A stretch of 64,000 nt of DNA from Cognatundibacterium rivi. GTDB lineage: Bacteria > Pseudomonadota > Gammaproteobacteria > Burkholderiales > Burkholderiaceae_D. Shown here in pieces: positions 26,725 through 35,919 of the stretch; position 1 is the first letter of the stretch, and each line of letters starts with the position of its first letter. The notes below the pieces were generated by a model. It had not been told where the DNA came from. It saw only the letters and a list, made by a program, of their open reading frames with translations, and searched no databases. The translations under genes were made by a program, and so were the position numbers. The stretch covers positions 186,001 to 250,000 of the forward strand of contig NZ_JAGSPK010000002.1 in assembly GCF_018139565.1 (NCBI RefSeq), given 5' to 3'.

Positions 26725-27783
26725 ATGACGGGGAAATCATGGATTTATGCTTCCGTTTTGCTTGCTCTGACAGGTGTGTCCGCACCGCTCCAGGTCGTTG
26801 CAGGGAGTCTCACGACAGTGCCAGTACGCTCAACGAATGATGCAGTCGGTTTTGTTGCCGATGGTGTGGTGGAGGCCGTCAGACAAACTGGTGTTGCTGC
26901 GCAAATCTCTGGTGCTATTGTTGATCTTCCTGTCAAAGCTGGTGATGCCGTGAAAGCGGGGCAGGTGCTCGTTCGCATGGATGCAAGAGCCGCGAATCAG
27001 GAGGTGAAGGCGAGCCGGGCGCAAGTCGATGCGGCGCGCGCCAGTTTAGTTGTTGCACAAAAAGACTATGAACGGCAAAAACAACTCTTTACTAAAAATT
27101 ACATTAGTCAGGCACAGTTAGATCGCGCCGAATCTCAATTTCAGACCGCCAGTGCACAGGCCAATGCTCAGATTGCACAGGCTGGTGCTTTACAAACGCA
27201 GTCCGGATTTTATGTATTGGCCGCACCGTACGCGGGGGTTATTTCTGATGTTCCCGTGATGCTGGGGGATATGGCTATGCCTGGTCGCTTGTTGATGACT
27301 GTTTACGATCCCGTCGCGATGCGTGTTACAGCAACGGTGCCACAGGAACGTGTTGCAGAGATCGCGGCTGAACAAAAAGTGATTGTTGAAATTCCCGGTA
27401 TGCCTGCTTCTCAGCGTTTGATTCCCGCAAACAAAGTAACCGTCTTGCCGATGGTGGATGCAGCGACGCACACGGTACAGATCAGACTGGAATTACCGCA
27501 AAAAATAGCGGGCTTAAGTCCGGGGATGTTTGCCCGCGTCAGCCTGAAAAGTAAGTCTGTCAGCAGTGATGCGAATCGCTTATATGTCCCCGTCAAGTCC
27601 GTGTTTCGCCGCGCTGAGCTTAGCGCTGTCTATGTCGTCAACGCGCAAGGAAAACCCATATTACGGCAGGTAAAGTTAGGCCCGGTAACGGGATCTGAGC
27701 AAGAGATACTCAGTGGTGTGTCAGCAGGTGAACAAGTCGCAGCTGATCCGCTTGCTGCAGCGCGTATTGCAGCCTCCCGCTAA
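26725..27783 (+). CDS. RND efflux periplasmic adaptor (membrane fusion protein)
   Basis: 352 residues with an N-terminal signal/anchor, then the lipoyl/barrel-sandwich half AAQISGAIVDLPVKAGDAVKAGQVL, a helical hairpin of about 60 residues (long Gln/Ala-rich coiled coil), the second lipoyl half, and beta-barrel and membrane-proximal domains. It links an RND pump to an outer membrane channel. GAGGAAA lies before the ATG. It is the first gene of the rightward sulfur operon and lies ten bases before the pump gene. No outer membrane channel gene is in the cluster, so a TolC from elsewhere must serve. Confidence 0.9.
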   Translation: MTGKSWIYASVLLALTGVSAPLQVVAGSLTTVPVRSTNDAVGFVADGVVEAVRQTGVAAQISGAIVDLPVKAGDAVKAGQVLVRMDARAANQEVKASRAQVDAARASLVVAQKDYERQKQLFTKNYISQAQLDRAESQFQTASAQANAQIAQAGALQTQSGFYVLAAPYAGVISDVPVMLGDMAMPGRLLMTVYDPVAMRVTATVPQERVAEIAAEQKVIVEIPGMPASQRLIPANKVTVLPMVDAATHTVQIRLELPQKIAGLSPGMFARVSLKSKSVSSDANRLYVPVKSVFRRAELSAVYVVNAQGKPILRQVKLGPVTGSEQEILSGVSAGEQVAADPLAAARIAASR

Positions 27784-27793
27784 GGAGTTTCAG

Positions 27794-30700
27794 ATGAATA
27801 AAACCTTAGGAATATCCGGGCGCATCGCAGCGTTTTTTCAAACCGCGCAGATCACGCCTTTACTGGCTTTAGTGGCGTTTCTGCTGGGTTTGTTTGCCGT
27901 AATGGTGACGCCGCGGGAAGAAGAGCCGCAAATTAACGTGACGATGGCGAATGTGCTGATTCCATTCTCGGGCGCATCCGTCAAAGATGTTGAGCAGATG
28001 GTGGCTATCCCGGCGGAGCAAGTGTTAAGCCAGATCGAAAATGTTGAGCACGTGACATCGGTCTCGCGTCCTGGTTTGGCGATTATGACTGTCCAGTTTG
28101 AGGTCGGTGTGCCGCGTACAGATGCCTTAGTACGCTTGTATAACACGGTACACAGCAACCATGATTGGTTGCCTGCCAATCTGGGCACATCTGATCCATT
28201 GATCAAACCTAAAGGTATAGATGATGTTCCTATCGTTTCCCTGACCTTGTGGAGTAAAAATCAGCAAACCGCTGCTTTTGACATTGAACGTATTGCGCAT
28301 AGTATCGAAGCGGATTTAAAGCGGGTGAAAGGAACGCGGGAAGTCGTGACCATTGGCGGACCCGGGCGGGCGATCAATGTAGAACTGGATCCTGCAAAAC
28401 TTTCTGCCAACAGTTTAACCGTCGCTGATTTGCGCAACAGCTTACAGGCTGCCAATTCAGCTGTGCCCGGTGGTGATCTGGTTGCCGGTAATCGCACGAT
28501 TCAAGTGGACGCCGGGGAATTTTTACATGATGCAAAGAGCGTCGGTGAACTGGTGGTTGGCGTCAAGGCTGGTAAGCCGGTGTATTTGCAAGATGTCGCC
28601 AAAATTGAAGACGGCGCTTTACCTGCTGCAAAATTTGTATGGCACGGCGTCGCTGGGAAAGATGCGGCTGAATACCCGGCTGTCACAATTGCGATCACAA
28701 AAAAGCCAGGCCAAAATGCGGTCGATGTCGCTACTGCCGTGATTGCGCGAGCCGAAATCTTGCGTAATACCATTATCCCTGCGGACGTTGAAATGACGAC
28801 CACGCGGAATTATGGTCAGACCGCAGATGATAAAGCAAAAAAATTAATCCAAAAATTACTGTTTGCGACTGCATCTGTCGTTGCTCTGGTATTTCTGGCT
28901 CTGGGACGTCGTGAGGCGGCGATCGTCGGTACGGCAGTCATTCTGACGCTGACGGTAACCTTGTTCGCCTCCTGGGCATGGGGATTCACTCTGAACAGGG
29001 TATCGTTGTTTGCTCTGATTTTCTCTATCGGGATACTGGTGGACGACGCGATTGTAGTCGTCGAAAACATCCATCGTCATCAGGCCTTATTCCCCGGAAA
29101 GACGCTGCCGGAAATTATTCCTGGCGCGGTCGATGAAGTGGGCGGGCCGACCATTCTGGCGACGCTGACAGTGATTGCTGCGCTGTTACCAATGGCTTTT
29201 GTCAGTGGCTTGATGGGTCCTTACATGAGTCCGATACCGATCAATGCGAGTATGGGGATGTTGCTGTCTCTGGCGATCGCCTTTGTCGTCACGCCCTGGC
29301 TGGCAAGATTATGGATGAAAGAGGGACATCACGGGGGCAATGGTATTGCGGCAAAACTGGCGCCGCTATTCAGTAAAGCCTTCCGGCCGTTTCTGGAGCA
29401 AAAAACTGGTGCAAGTAACCGACGTAAATTAGGTGTTGGCGTTGCGATTCTGATTGCTCTTTCTGTGCTGCTGCCGGTACTGGGTTTAGTGCAATTAAAG
29501 ATGCTGCCTTTTGATAATAAATCTGAATTTCAGGTTGTAGTGGATATGCCGGCAGGCACGCCCGTTGAAAAAACGGCGGCAGTATTGCATGAGCTTGGGG
29601 CTTATTTACAAACCGTGCCGGAAGTCACCGATTATCAAGCTTATGCAGGTACTGCTGCACCAATCAATTTCAATGGCTTAGTACGTCAATACTATCTACG
29701 TTCTGCCGCTGAGTTTGGTGATATTCAGGTTAATCTCGCCGATAGACATCATCGTTCTGAAAAAAGTCATGTCATCGCAACACGCGTCAGACCGGCGTTG
29801 CAAGAAATTGGCAAGCGCTATTCTGCGAACGTGAAAATAATCGAAGTACCGCCGGGCCCACCCGTGCTGGCGCCAATTGTTGCTGAGATTTACGGCCCCA
29901 GTGACGACGGACGCAGGCAAGTTGCGAAGTCTGTTCGTGCGATCTTTGAACAAACGAAAGGTGTGGTTGATGTTGATGACACGAGTATTGTTGATGCACC
30001 ACGAAAAATCATTCTGATCGACAAACGCAAGGCTTCACAGCTGGGTGTTTCGCAAATGGCGATCGTGACCACGTTGCGTGCTGGTCTTGCTGGTGATGCC
30101 GCAAGCTATCTTCATGATGAAAGTAAATATCCGGCATCAGTCAATCTGCATTTGCCTGTCAGCGATCAGGGCAATATTGATCAGTTGCTCTCCTTAGGTG
30201 TGAAAAATGTACAAGGCAATATTGTTCCTGTACGCGAACTGGTGACGATCTCCGATACGGTAAGAGAGCAGCCGATCTATCATAAAGATGGCGCTGCTGT
30301 GAATTATGTGACCGGCGACATGGCCGGTGCCATCGATAGTCCGCTCTATGGCATGTTCGCAATGCGTTCTGAGATTGCTAAAGTGCAGACCCCTGGCGGT
30401 GCTGCGATAGACGAGTACTTCATCAGTACGCCCGCAGACACCTATCGCGGTTTCAGTCTGAAGTGGGATGGTGAATGGCAGGTAACTTACGAGACGTTCC
30501 GTGATATGGGCGCGGCTTATGCGGTCGGACTGATACTGATTTACTTACTGGTCGTTGCGCAATTCGGCTCTTATCTGACACCGCTGATTATCATGGCGCC
30601 AATTCCTCTCACCATCATCGGCGTGATGCCTGGGCACGCTCTGCTTGGTGCGCAATATACGGCAACCAGCATGATAGGCATGATCGCGCTGGCGGGCATC

Positions 30701-30997
30701 ATTGTGCGCAATTCCATCCTGCTGGTTGATTTTATTCACGTTCAGGTAGCGGCGGGAATGGCGTTTAAAGATGCGGTGGTGAGTTCTGCCATCACCCGCG
30801 CTCAGCCGATTGCGCTGACTGGGTTAGCGGCCATGATGGGGGCATTTTTTATTCTTGATGATCCCATTTTTAACGGGCTCGCCATCTCTCTGATCTTCGG
30901 TATTTTTGTTTCCACATTGCTGACCCTTGTGATCATTCCATTGCTGTATTTCACGGCGTATCAGCATCAATATTCATCGCAAACTCAATCTCACTAA
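27794..30997 (+). CDS. RND efflux pump, AcrB/HAE-like
   Basis: 1067 residues from the ATG at 27794, which has AAGGAG upstream; an upstream GTG frame has none. Twelve TM segments with two large periplasmic loops are inferred from the hydrophobic pattern. The proton-relay pair is present in TM4 as IGILVDDAIVVVEN (Asp-Asp). It lacks the CzcA-type DFG motif of heavy-metal pumps, so it is more like drug or small-molecule RND pumps. Its place between the thiol-type regulator and thioredoxin/SQR genes suggests export of a sulfur compound or of a toxic product of sulfide stress. Confidence 0.9.
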   Translation: MNKTLGISGRIAAFFQTAQITPLLALVAFLLGLFAVMVTPREEEPQINVTMANVLIPFSGASVKDVEQMVAIPAEQVLSQIENVEHVTSVSRPGLAIMTVQFEVGVPRTDALVRLYNTVHSNHDWLPANLGTSDPLIKPKGIDDVPIVSLTLWSKNQQTAAFDIERIAHSIEADLKRVKGTREVVTIGGPGRAINVELDPAKLSANSLTVADLRNSLQAANSAVPGGDLVAGNRTIQVDAGEFLHDAKSVGELVVGVKAGKPVYLQDVAKIEDGALPAAKFVWHGVAGKDAAEYPAVTIAITKKPGQNAVDVATAVIARAEILRNTIIPADVEMTTTRNYGQTADDKAKKLIQKLLFATASVVALVFLALGRREAAIVGTAVILTLTVTLFASWAWGFTLNRVSLFALIFSIGILVDDAIVVVENIHRHQALFPGKTLPEIIPGAVDEVGGPTILATLTVIAALLPMAFVSGLMGPYMSPIPINASMGMLLSLAIAFVVTPWLARLWMKEGHHGGNGIAAKLAPLFSKAFRPFLEQKTGASNRRKLGVGVAILIALSVLLPVLGLVQLKMLPFDNKSEFQVVVDMPAGTPVEKTAAVLHELGAYLQTVPEVTDYQAYAGTAAPINFNGLVRQYYLRSAAEFGDIQVNLADRHHRSEKSHVIATRVRPALQEIGKRYSANVKIIEVPPGPPVLAPIVAEIYGPSDDGRRQVAKSVRAIFEQTKGVVDVDDTSIVDAPRKIILIDKRKASQLGVSQMAIVTTLRAGLAGDAASYLHDESKYPASVNLHLPVSDQGNIDQLLSLGVKNVQGNIVPVRELVTISDTVREQPIYHKDGAAVNYVTGDMAGAIDSPLYGMFAMRSEIAKVQTPGGAAIDEYFISTPADTYRGFSLKWDGEWQVTYETFRDMGAAYAVGLILIYLLVVAQFGSYLTPLIIMAPIPLTIIGVMPGHALLGAQYTATSMIGMIALAGIIVRNSILLVDFIHVQVAAGMAFKDAVVSSAITRAQPIALTGLAAMMGAFFILDDPIFNGLAISLIFGIFVSTLLTLVIIPLLYFTAYQHQYSSQTQSH

Positions 30998-31007
30998 GGA
31001 GCTTCTT

Positions 31008-31217
31008 ATGAACAGTTGGCAAGTAGTACGCGTTATTGCAGGTTTTTTCATCCTGTTAAGTCTGGCACTGGGCATTCCCGGTAGCCCCGTTTTCGTCAAT
31101 CAGTGGTGGCTGGCTTTTACAGCATTTGTCGGTATTAACTTATTTCAGAGCGGCCTGACTAAATGGTGTCTGATGGAGAGCATTCTCCGCAAACTTGGCG
31201 TCAAAGCAGGTAACTGA
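31008..31217 (+). CDS. DUF2892 (YgaP-type) membrane protein, rightward operon
   Basis: 69 residues, two hydrophobic segments around residues 8-24 and 30-46, then the family's conserved NLFQSGLTKWCLMESILRKLG with one Cys. TAAGGAG precedes the ATG and the pump gene ends ten bases upstream. The partner is probably the separate rhodanese of the same operon, giving a split version of YgaP. It is only distantly similar to the copy at 25928-26119. Confidence 0.87.
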   Translation: MNSWQVVRVIAGFFILLSLALGIPGSPVFVNQWWLAFTAFVGINLFQSGLTKWCLMESILRKLGVKAGN

Positions 31218-31252
31218 ACACGCGTTCACATCATTCAGATAAGGAGATTGTT

Positions 31253-31681
31253 ATGCACCTGGTTTGCCCTGTATGCGGAGCTACGAATCGTGTCGCAGAT
31301 GAACGCTTATCTCAGCATCCAGTCTGTGGCAAGTGTGGTGCTGATCTGATGGCGACTGAGCCTGTGCCAATCAGTGAACAGGCCTTGGTGAAGTTCATCG
31401 AAAAGACGGAGTTACCGGTATTGATTGATTTCTGGGCAAAGTGGTGTGATCCCTGCCGGGCGATGGCGCCGCAATTTGCTGAGGCTGCGAAAAATGCGCC
31501 AGATATTCGTTTTATAAAAGTTGATAGCGATGCGGCACCGATGGCCAGTCAACGCTATGACATTCGTAGTATTCCGACTTTGCTTCTGATGTATCAGGGG
31601 CGGGAAATCGGACGGCAGAGCGGAGTGATGCCCGCTTCGCAAATAGTTGCATGGGTGCGCAGCATATTACCAAAGAAGTAA
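31253..31681 (+). CDS. trxC: Thioredoxin 2
   Basis: 142 residues. The N-terminal zinc ribbon has CPVC and CGKC, the mark of TrxC. The thioredoxin domain has the active site WCDPC where the usual sequence is WCGPC, and the cis-Pro in SIPTLLLM. A changed middle residue may shift the redox potential. TrxC reduces disulfides and can reduce protein persulfides to sulfide. In this operon it probably recycles persulfidated proteins or supplies electrons to the rhodanese/SQR branch. AAGGAGA precedes the ATG. Confidence 0.93.
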   Translation: MHLVCPVCGATNRVADERLSQHPVCGKCGADLMATEPVPISEQALVKFIEKTELPVLIDFWAKWCDPCRAMAPQFAEAAKNAPDIRFIKVDSDAAPMASQRYDIRSIPTLLLMYQGREIGRQSGVMPASQIVAWVRSILPKK

Positions 31682-31702
31682 TCAGCGCAAATCGATGAAT
31701 GA

Positions 31703-32995
<1,293 letters not shown>

Positions 32996-33008
32996 AATAG
33001 GTAAAACA

Positions 33009-33338
33009 ATGAGTTTGTTAGGAAAAATAATCGGAGCATGTGCCGGTACAGAACAGGACTTACCGGCACATGCGATATTGATCGACGTCCGTTCATCGGG
33101 GGAATATCAATCTGGATACATCGCTGGTGCTGTTTCTTTGCCATTGGGCGAGGTTGGTGACCGTATTCACAGCGTCGTGCCAGACAAGGATGTACCCATC
33201 ATCGTCTATTGCCAGTCGGGTGCCCGTTCCGCATCCGCAAAAAATATTCTGACGAACATGGGATATACCAATGTCGCCAATGGCGGCGGGGTTGGCAGTC
33301 TGGCGCTTCGTTTGCAAAAACAAATTTGCCGTTTGTAA
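33009..33338 (+). CDS. Rhodanese-like sulfurtransferase (rightward operon)
   Basis: 109 residues, single domain. The active loop is CQSGARSASA; ILIDVRSSGEYQSGYIAGAVSLP precedes it. No signal peptide, so cytoplasmic. Directly behind sqr (13 bases) and six bases before the methyltransferase gene. It probably accepts the sulfane sulfur made by SQR and gives it to thiols. It is distinct in sequence from the leftward rhodanese (active loop CKTSGR). Confidence 0.9.
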   Translation: MSLLGKIIGACAGTEQDLPAHAILIDVRSSGEYQSGYIAGAVSLPLGEVGDRIHSVVPDKDVPIIVYCQSGARSASAKNILTNMGYTNVANGGGVGSLALRLQKQICRL

Positions 33339-33344
33339 TCCATC

Positions 33345-33986
33345 ATGACAGCACCAATAACCGCGTCACGATTCAGTCATCCCGAGGAAACCTGGAGTAA
33401 ACGGTTTTCTTGTGATGAATATATTTTTGGAACTGAAGCCAATTATTTCCTGATTCGCTGCCAAGATGTGCTCCATCCCGGCATGCGTGCTTTGGTTGTC
33501 GCAGATGGGGAAGGGCGTAATAGCGTCTGGCTTGCCGGGCAAGGTTTAATCACAACGGCGTTTGATATTTCGCCTGTCGGAGTGGATAAAGCGAGGAAGC
33601 TTGCTCAGCAGAGAAATGTTGACGTGAATTTTGTTGTTGCTGACTGTGATCGCTTTAATTGGACGCCAGCGCAGTACGATGCAGTCGTCGCGATTTTTAT
33701 CCAGTTCGCTGATCCGGAAATGAGAGCACGTCTGTTTTCGAATATGATGCGCGCACTGAAACCGGGTGGTGTTCTGATTCTTCAGGGGTACAGCCCAGCG
33801 CAGCTTGAGTATAAAACTGGCGGCCCTCAAGATATTGCTCACCTTTACACAGAAGAATTACTGCGTGATTTTTTTTCTTCACTGGATATTCGCGAATTGC
33901 GTTTTTACGAAGAAGTCTTGAAGGAAGGAACGCAACATGCCGGTAGATCGGCTTTGGTTGGTATGCTGGCTTATAAACCTGAATAA
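33345..33986 (+). CDS. SAM-dependent methyltransferase, TehB-like
   Basis: 213 residues, class I methyltransferase. Motif I is VVADGEGRNSVWLAGQG, which keeps the GEGRN of TehB and thiopurine-type enzymes but has VAD in place of DLGC. Motif II is TTAFDISPVGVDKA, and ALKPGGVLILQGYSP gives the post-motif region. TehB enzymes methylate tellurite, selenite or thiols. As last gene of an SQR operon it may methylate sulfide or another thiol to a volatile product; that is inference. It starts six bases after the rhodanese stop. Confidence 0.8.
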   Translation: MTAPITASRFSHPEETWSKRFSCDEYIFGTEANYFLIRCQDVLHPGMRALVVADGEGRNSVWLAGQGLITTAFDISPVGVDKARKLAQQRNVDVNFVVADCDRFNWTPAQYDAVVAIFIQFADPEMRARLFSNMMRALKPGGVLILQGYSPAQLEYKTGGPQDIAHLYTEELLRDFFSSLDIRELRFYEEVLKEGTQHAGRSALVGMLAYKPE

Positions 33987-34063
33987 AACAGACTGTTTAA
34001 GCGGTTGTTGATTGAGGCAGAGAATCCAGTAATGAACCGCAGAAAACTATCACTGTGGCTCTG

Positions 34064-34095
34064 GCAAGTTTCCGCTGAAGAAGCCGGAAACTTGC
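34064..34095. terminator. Hairpin between methyltransferase and HiPIP genes
   Basis: An 11-bp perfect stem GCAAGTTTCCG/CGGAAACTTGC with a ten-base loop sits between convergent genes. There is no U-tract, so it is perhaps a 3' stability element. Confidence 0.55.
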
Positions 34096-34109
34096 AAATT
34101 CAGACGAAC

Positions 34110-34421
34110 TTACGCTTTTTTCGCCCAGGCTGCGCACCAGCCCTTGCCATTCACCAGCTTGTTACCCATGGCGCCGCAGGCACCCCAGCTGTCAGTTGCT
34201 TTACCTTGATACAGCATGCAGTTAGAGCAGGTTTTTCCTGCTGCATAGGCAGGGAATTTTTTAGCATCGACTTTCGTCGCATCGTTTTTATAGCCCAATG
34301 CGGTTGCCGCTGCATCCGTTTCTGCGATTTTTTGTGCTTGCGCCTGCGTGAGTCCGCTGGCTGAAATCGTGAGGGCGACGACTGGGATAGTTTTGAAAAT
34401 GAATTGGCGACGTGACGTCAT
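34110..34421 (-). CDS. High-potential iron-sulfur protein (HiPIP)
   Basis: 103 residues from ATG 34421, which has AAAGGACA eight bases upstream. The N-terminus SRRQFIFK followed by a hydrophobic stretch is a Tat signal, as known for HiPIPs, which are exported folded. Four ligands Cys65, Cys68, Cys82 and Cys96 (C-x2-C-x13-C-x13-C) match the [4Fe-4S] pattern, and the tail GWCAAW is family-typical. It carries one electron in the periplasm between the bc1 complex or dehydrogenases and an oxidase. It converges on the sulfide operon; a functional link is possible but unproven. Confidence 0.92.
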   Translation of the reverse strand: MTSRRQFIFKTIPVVALTISASGLTQAQAQKIAETDAAATALGYKNDATKVDAKKFPAYAAGKTCSNCMLYQGKATDSWGACGAMGNKLVNGKGWCAAWAKKA

Positions 34422-34611
34422 GGCAATGTCCTTTGGCTGGTTCATAGAAAATAAAATTGAAACTACTTTTCTAAGTCTATGCTTCCTATCAAAGTCAGAT
34501 GTGAGTTGTATCAATAAAAGAGTGAAATTTGTTTTTCTTAGGCGTTCATTTTTAACTTTTTATCTGAAACATGGTGTCCGCCAAGCCAATCTTTACGCCA
34601 ATTTCAGGTCA

Positions 34612-34962
34612 TCAGTTTTTAACTTTTTCTTTAAAAATCCCGACAGCAGGCTCACCTGTATGGCGTAAAACGATATGACTGAATTTCGCTGGGACAATTA
34701 ATGTCTTGCCTTCAGAATCAAAGTTAAATTTTGATTCTGCGCCGGATGAATCAATGGAAAATATTTCTGGTGTCACGGTAGCAGTTTTCAATTTTATCAA
34801 GATATCTTCGTTGACTTGACTGACTTCGACAGGATACAGATTGCTATTAGTATTCCCTTCAATTTTGTAGATGAAGTTTTCATGTTCTCTGACTGCTTTC
34901 TGACATGCCGTAGTACAAGCCAGCAGGCAAGCCAAAGCAATAATTTTCAGTATTTTCTTCAA
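34612..34962 (-). CDS. Small lipoprotein, VirB9/TrbG-like C-domain
   Basis: 116 residues. Signal peptide with two possible lipidation sites (LLAC and TTAC, residues 16 and 20). The mature part contains VTPEIFSIDSSGAESKFNF and HIVLRHTGEPAVGIF, a strand pattern that reminds of the C-terminal domain of VirB9/TrbG proteins. That likeness is by eye only. It is the most distal of three leftward genes behind czcA, 78 bases from the next. AT-rich. No conjugation genes are nearby. Confidence 0.6.
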   Translation of the reverse strand: MKKILKIIALACLLACTTACQKAVREHENFIYKIEGNTNSNLYPVEVSQVNEDILIKLKTATVTPEIFSIDSSGAESKFNFDSEGKTLIVPAKFSHIVLRHTGEPAVGIFKEKVKN

Positions 34963-35040
34963 TTGTTTACTCCGCTATCCGTCGTTTGAATGTTACTACT
35001 CTAATCCATCGTGCCGAAGCAGATGAAATTTGAACTCGTT

Positions 35041-35406
35041 TTATTTTTCCTGAAGAATCTGAATAAATGCCGAAATTTTCCCTTCACTACATTTTTCCGG
35101 GATTATTTCAATTTCATCTCCTGCTTTAATCTCGGTATCTTTAGGAACTACAACGATCGTCGTGATGAATTTCCGTATGTGGCGATAATGAACTTTAACG
35201 AAGCGCCGATTTTTAATGTCGTCGTCGGTTAAAGAATCAAGACATGGCAGTATGGCGTCTTCGGGAGATTTTGTGTTGATAATTGACAGTACCCAGGCAC
35301 GACGTGCACCTTGATCCCAATGTATATCCGTTGCAAGTGCAGAGCTGAATATTCCAGCCATACAGAAAAAGAAAACGAATAGTTGGCGGCTTATGTATTT
35401 ATTCAT
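35041..35406 (-). CDS. Hypothetical secreted protein, 121 aa
   Basis: A signal peptide of about 25 residues ends near SSALA. The mature protein has RRAWVLSIINTKSPEDAILPC, then NRRFVKVHYRHIRKFITTIVVVP, then a GDEIEIIPEKCSEGKISAF end. Two cysteines in the mature part could form a periplasmic disulfide. No family is recognised with certainty. It overlaps the upstream gene by eight bases, so the two are translationally coupled. Confidence 0.7.
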   Translation of the reverse strand: MNKYISRQLFVFFFCMAGIFSSALATDIHWDQGARRAWVLSIINTKSPEDAILPCLDSLTDDDIKNRRFVKVHYRHIRKFITTIVVVPKDTEIKAGDEIEIIPEKCSEGKISAFIQILQEK

Positions 35407-35914
35407 GATCGATTTTTACCAGATGCAGCTGGGCTAACAACTGTTGAGTCTCGGATTGACTTATCGTTGAAATATGTTCATTCCTTTGATTGAAGTAAAT
35501 GCCGAGATTCACTTTGTAAAAATAGGCTACTCCGGCTTTGAAATCCCGTTCTATCTGATTACCGCCGAATGTCGCAGAACCTAACTGATGTATGCCAGGT
35601 GAAACTTCCAATGCGATGAAGGTATCTGGAGCAAGAGTTGCAATGTGTTTCTGATCCAGACTGACCCTGGTAGGCAATTGTGCAGCGACAAATCCTGAGC
35701 GAACGAGATACAGTTTTGCCTTTTCTGCTGTCGGTGTATGCAGTTCTTTGGCTAGCTTTTCGTCGACATCGTCGGCCATAGGAGCCGAGATGCATTCGCG
35801 CCACGAACCGAATATCTTGCACGGGGCGGTTTTATTTGCGCTATGTGCCGGCAAGATGGATGCACAATACAGGCAGATAAAAACACTGAAAGAATGGAGC
35901 GCAGATATCTTCAT
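35399..35914 (-). CDS. DUF2846-like secreted protein in the metal-RND operon
   Basis: 171 residues. Signal peptide (about 1-25, ending HSA). A DUF2846-like part covers residues 65-140: AKLYLVRSGF, VSLDQKHIATLAPDTFIALEVSPGIHQLGS. Such domains are found in small envelope proteins of unknown role. The start is five bases after the czcA stop, so the gene belongs to the czcCBA transcript. Two Cys (32, 41) flank the mature N-terminus. Confidence 0.72.
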   Translation of the reverse strand: MKISALHSFSVFICLYCASILPAHSANKTAPCKIFGSWRECISAPMADDVDEKLAKELHTPTAEKAKLYLVRSGFVAAQLPTRVSLDQKHIATLAPDTFIALEVSPGIHQLGSATFGGNQIERDFKAGVAYFYKVNLGIYFNQRNEHISTISQSETQQLLAQLHLVKIDHE

Positions 35915-35919
35915 TTACT

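Noticed and set aside
34612..34962. Part of a conjugative type IV secretion system
   Set aside because: The VirB9-like look is weak and no other secretion or mobilisation gene is present in the window.
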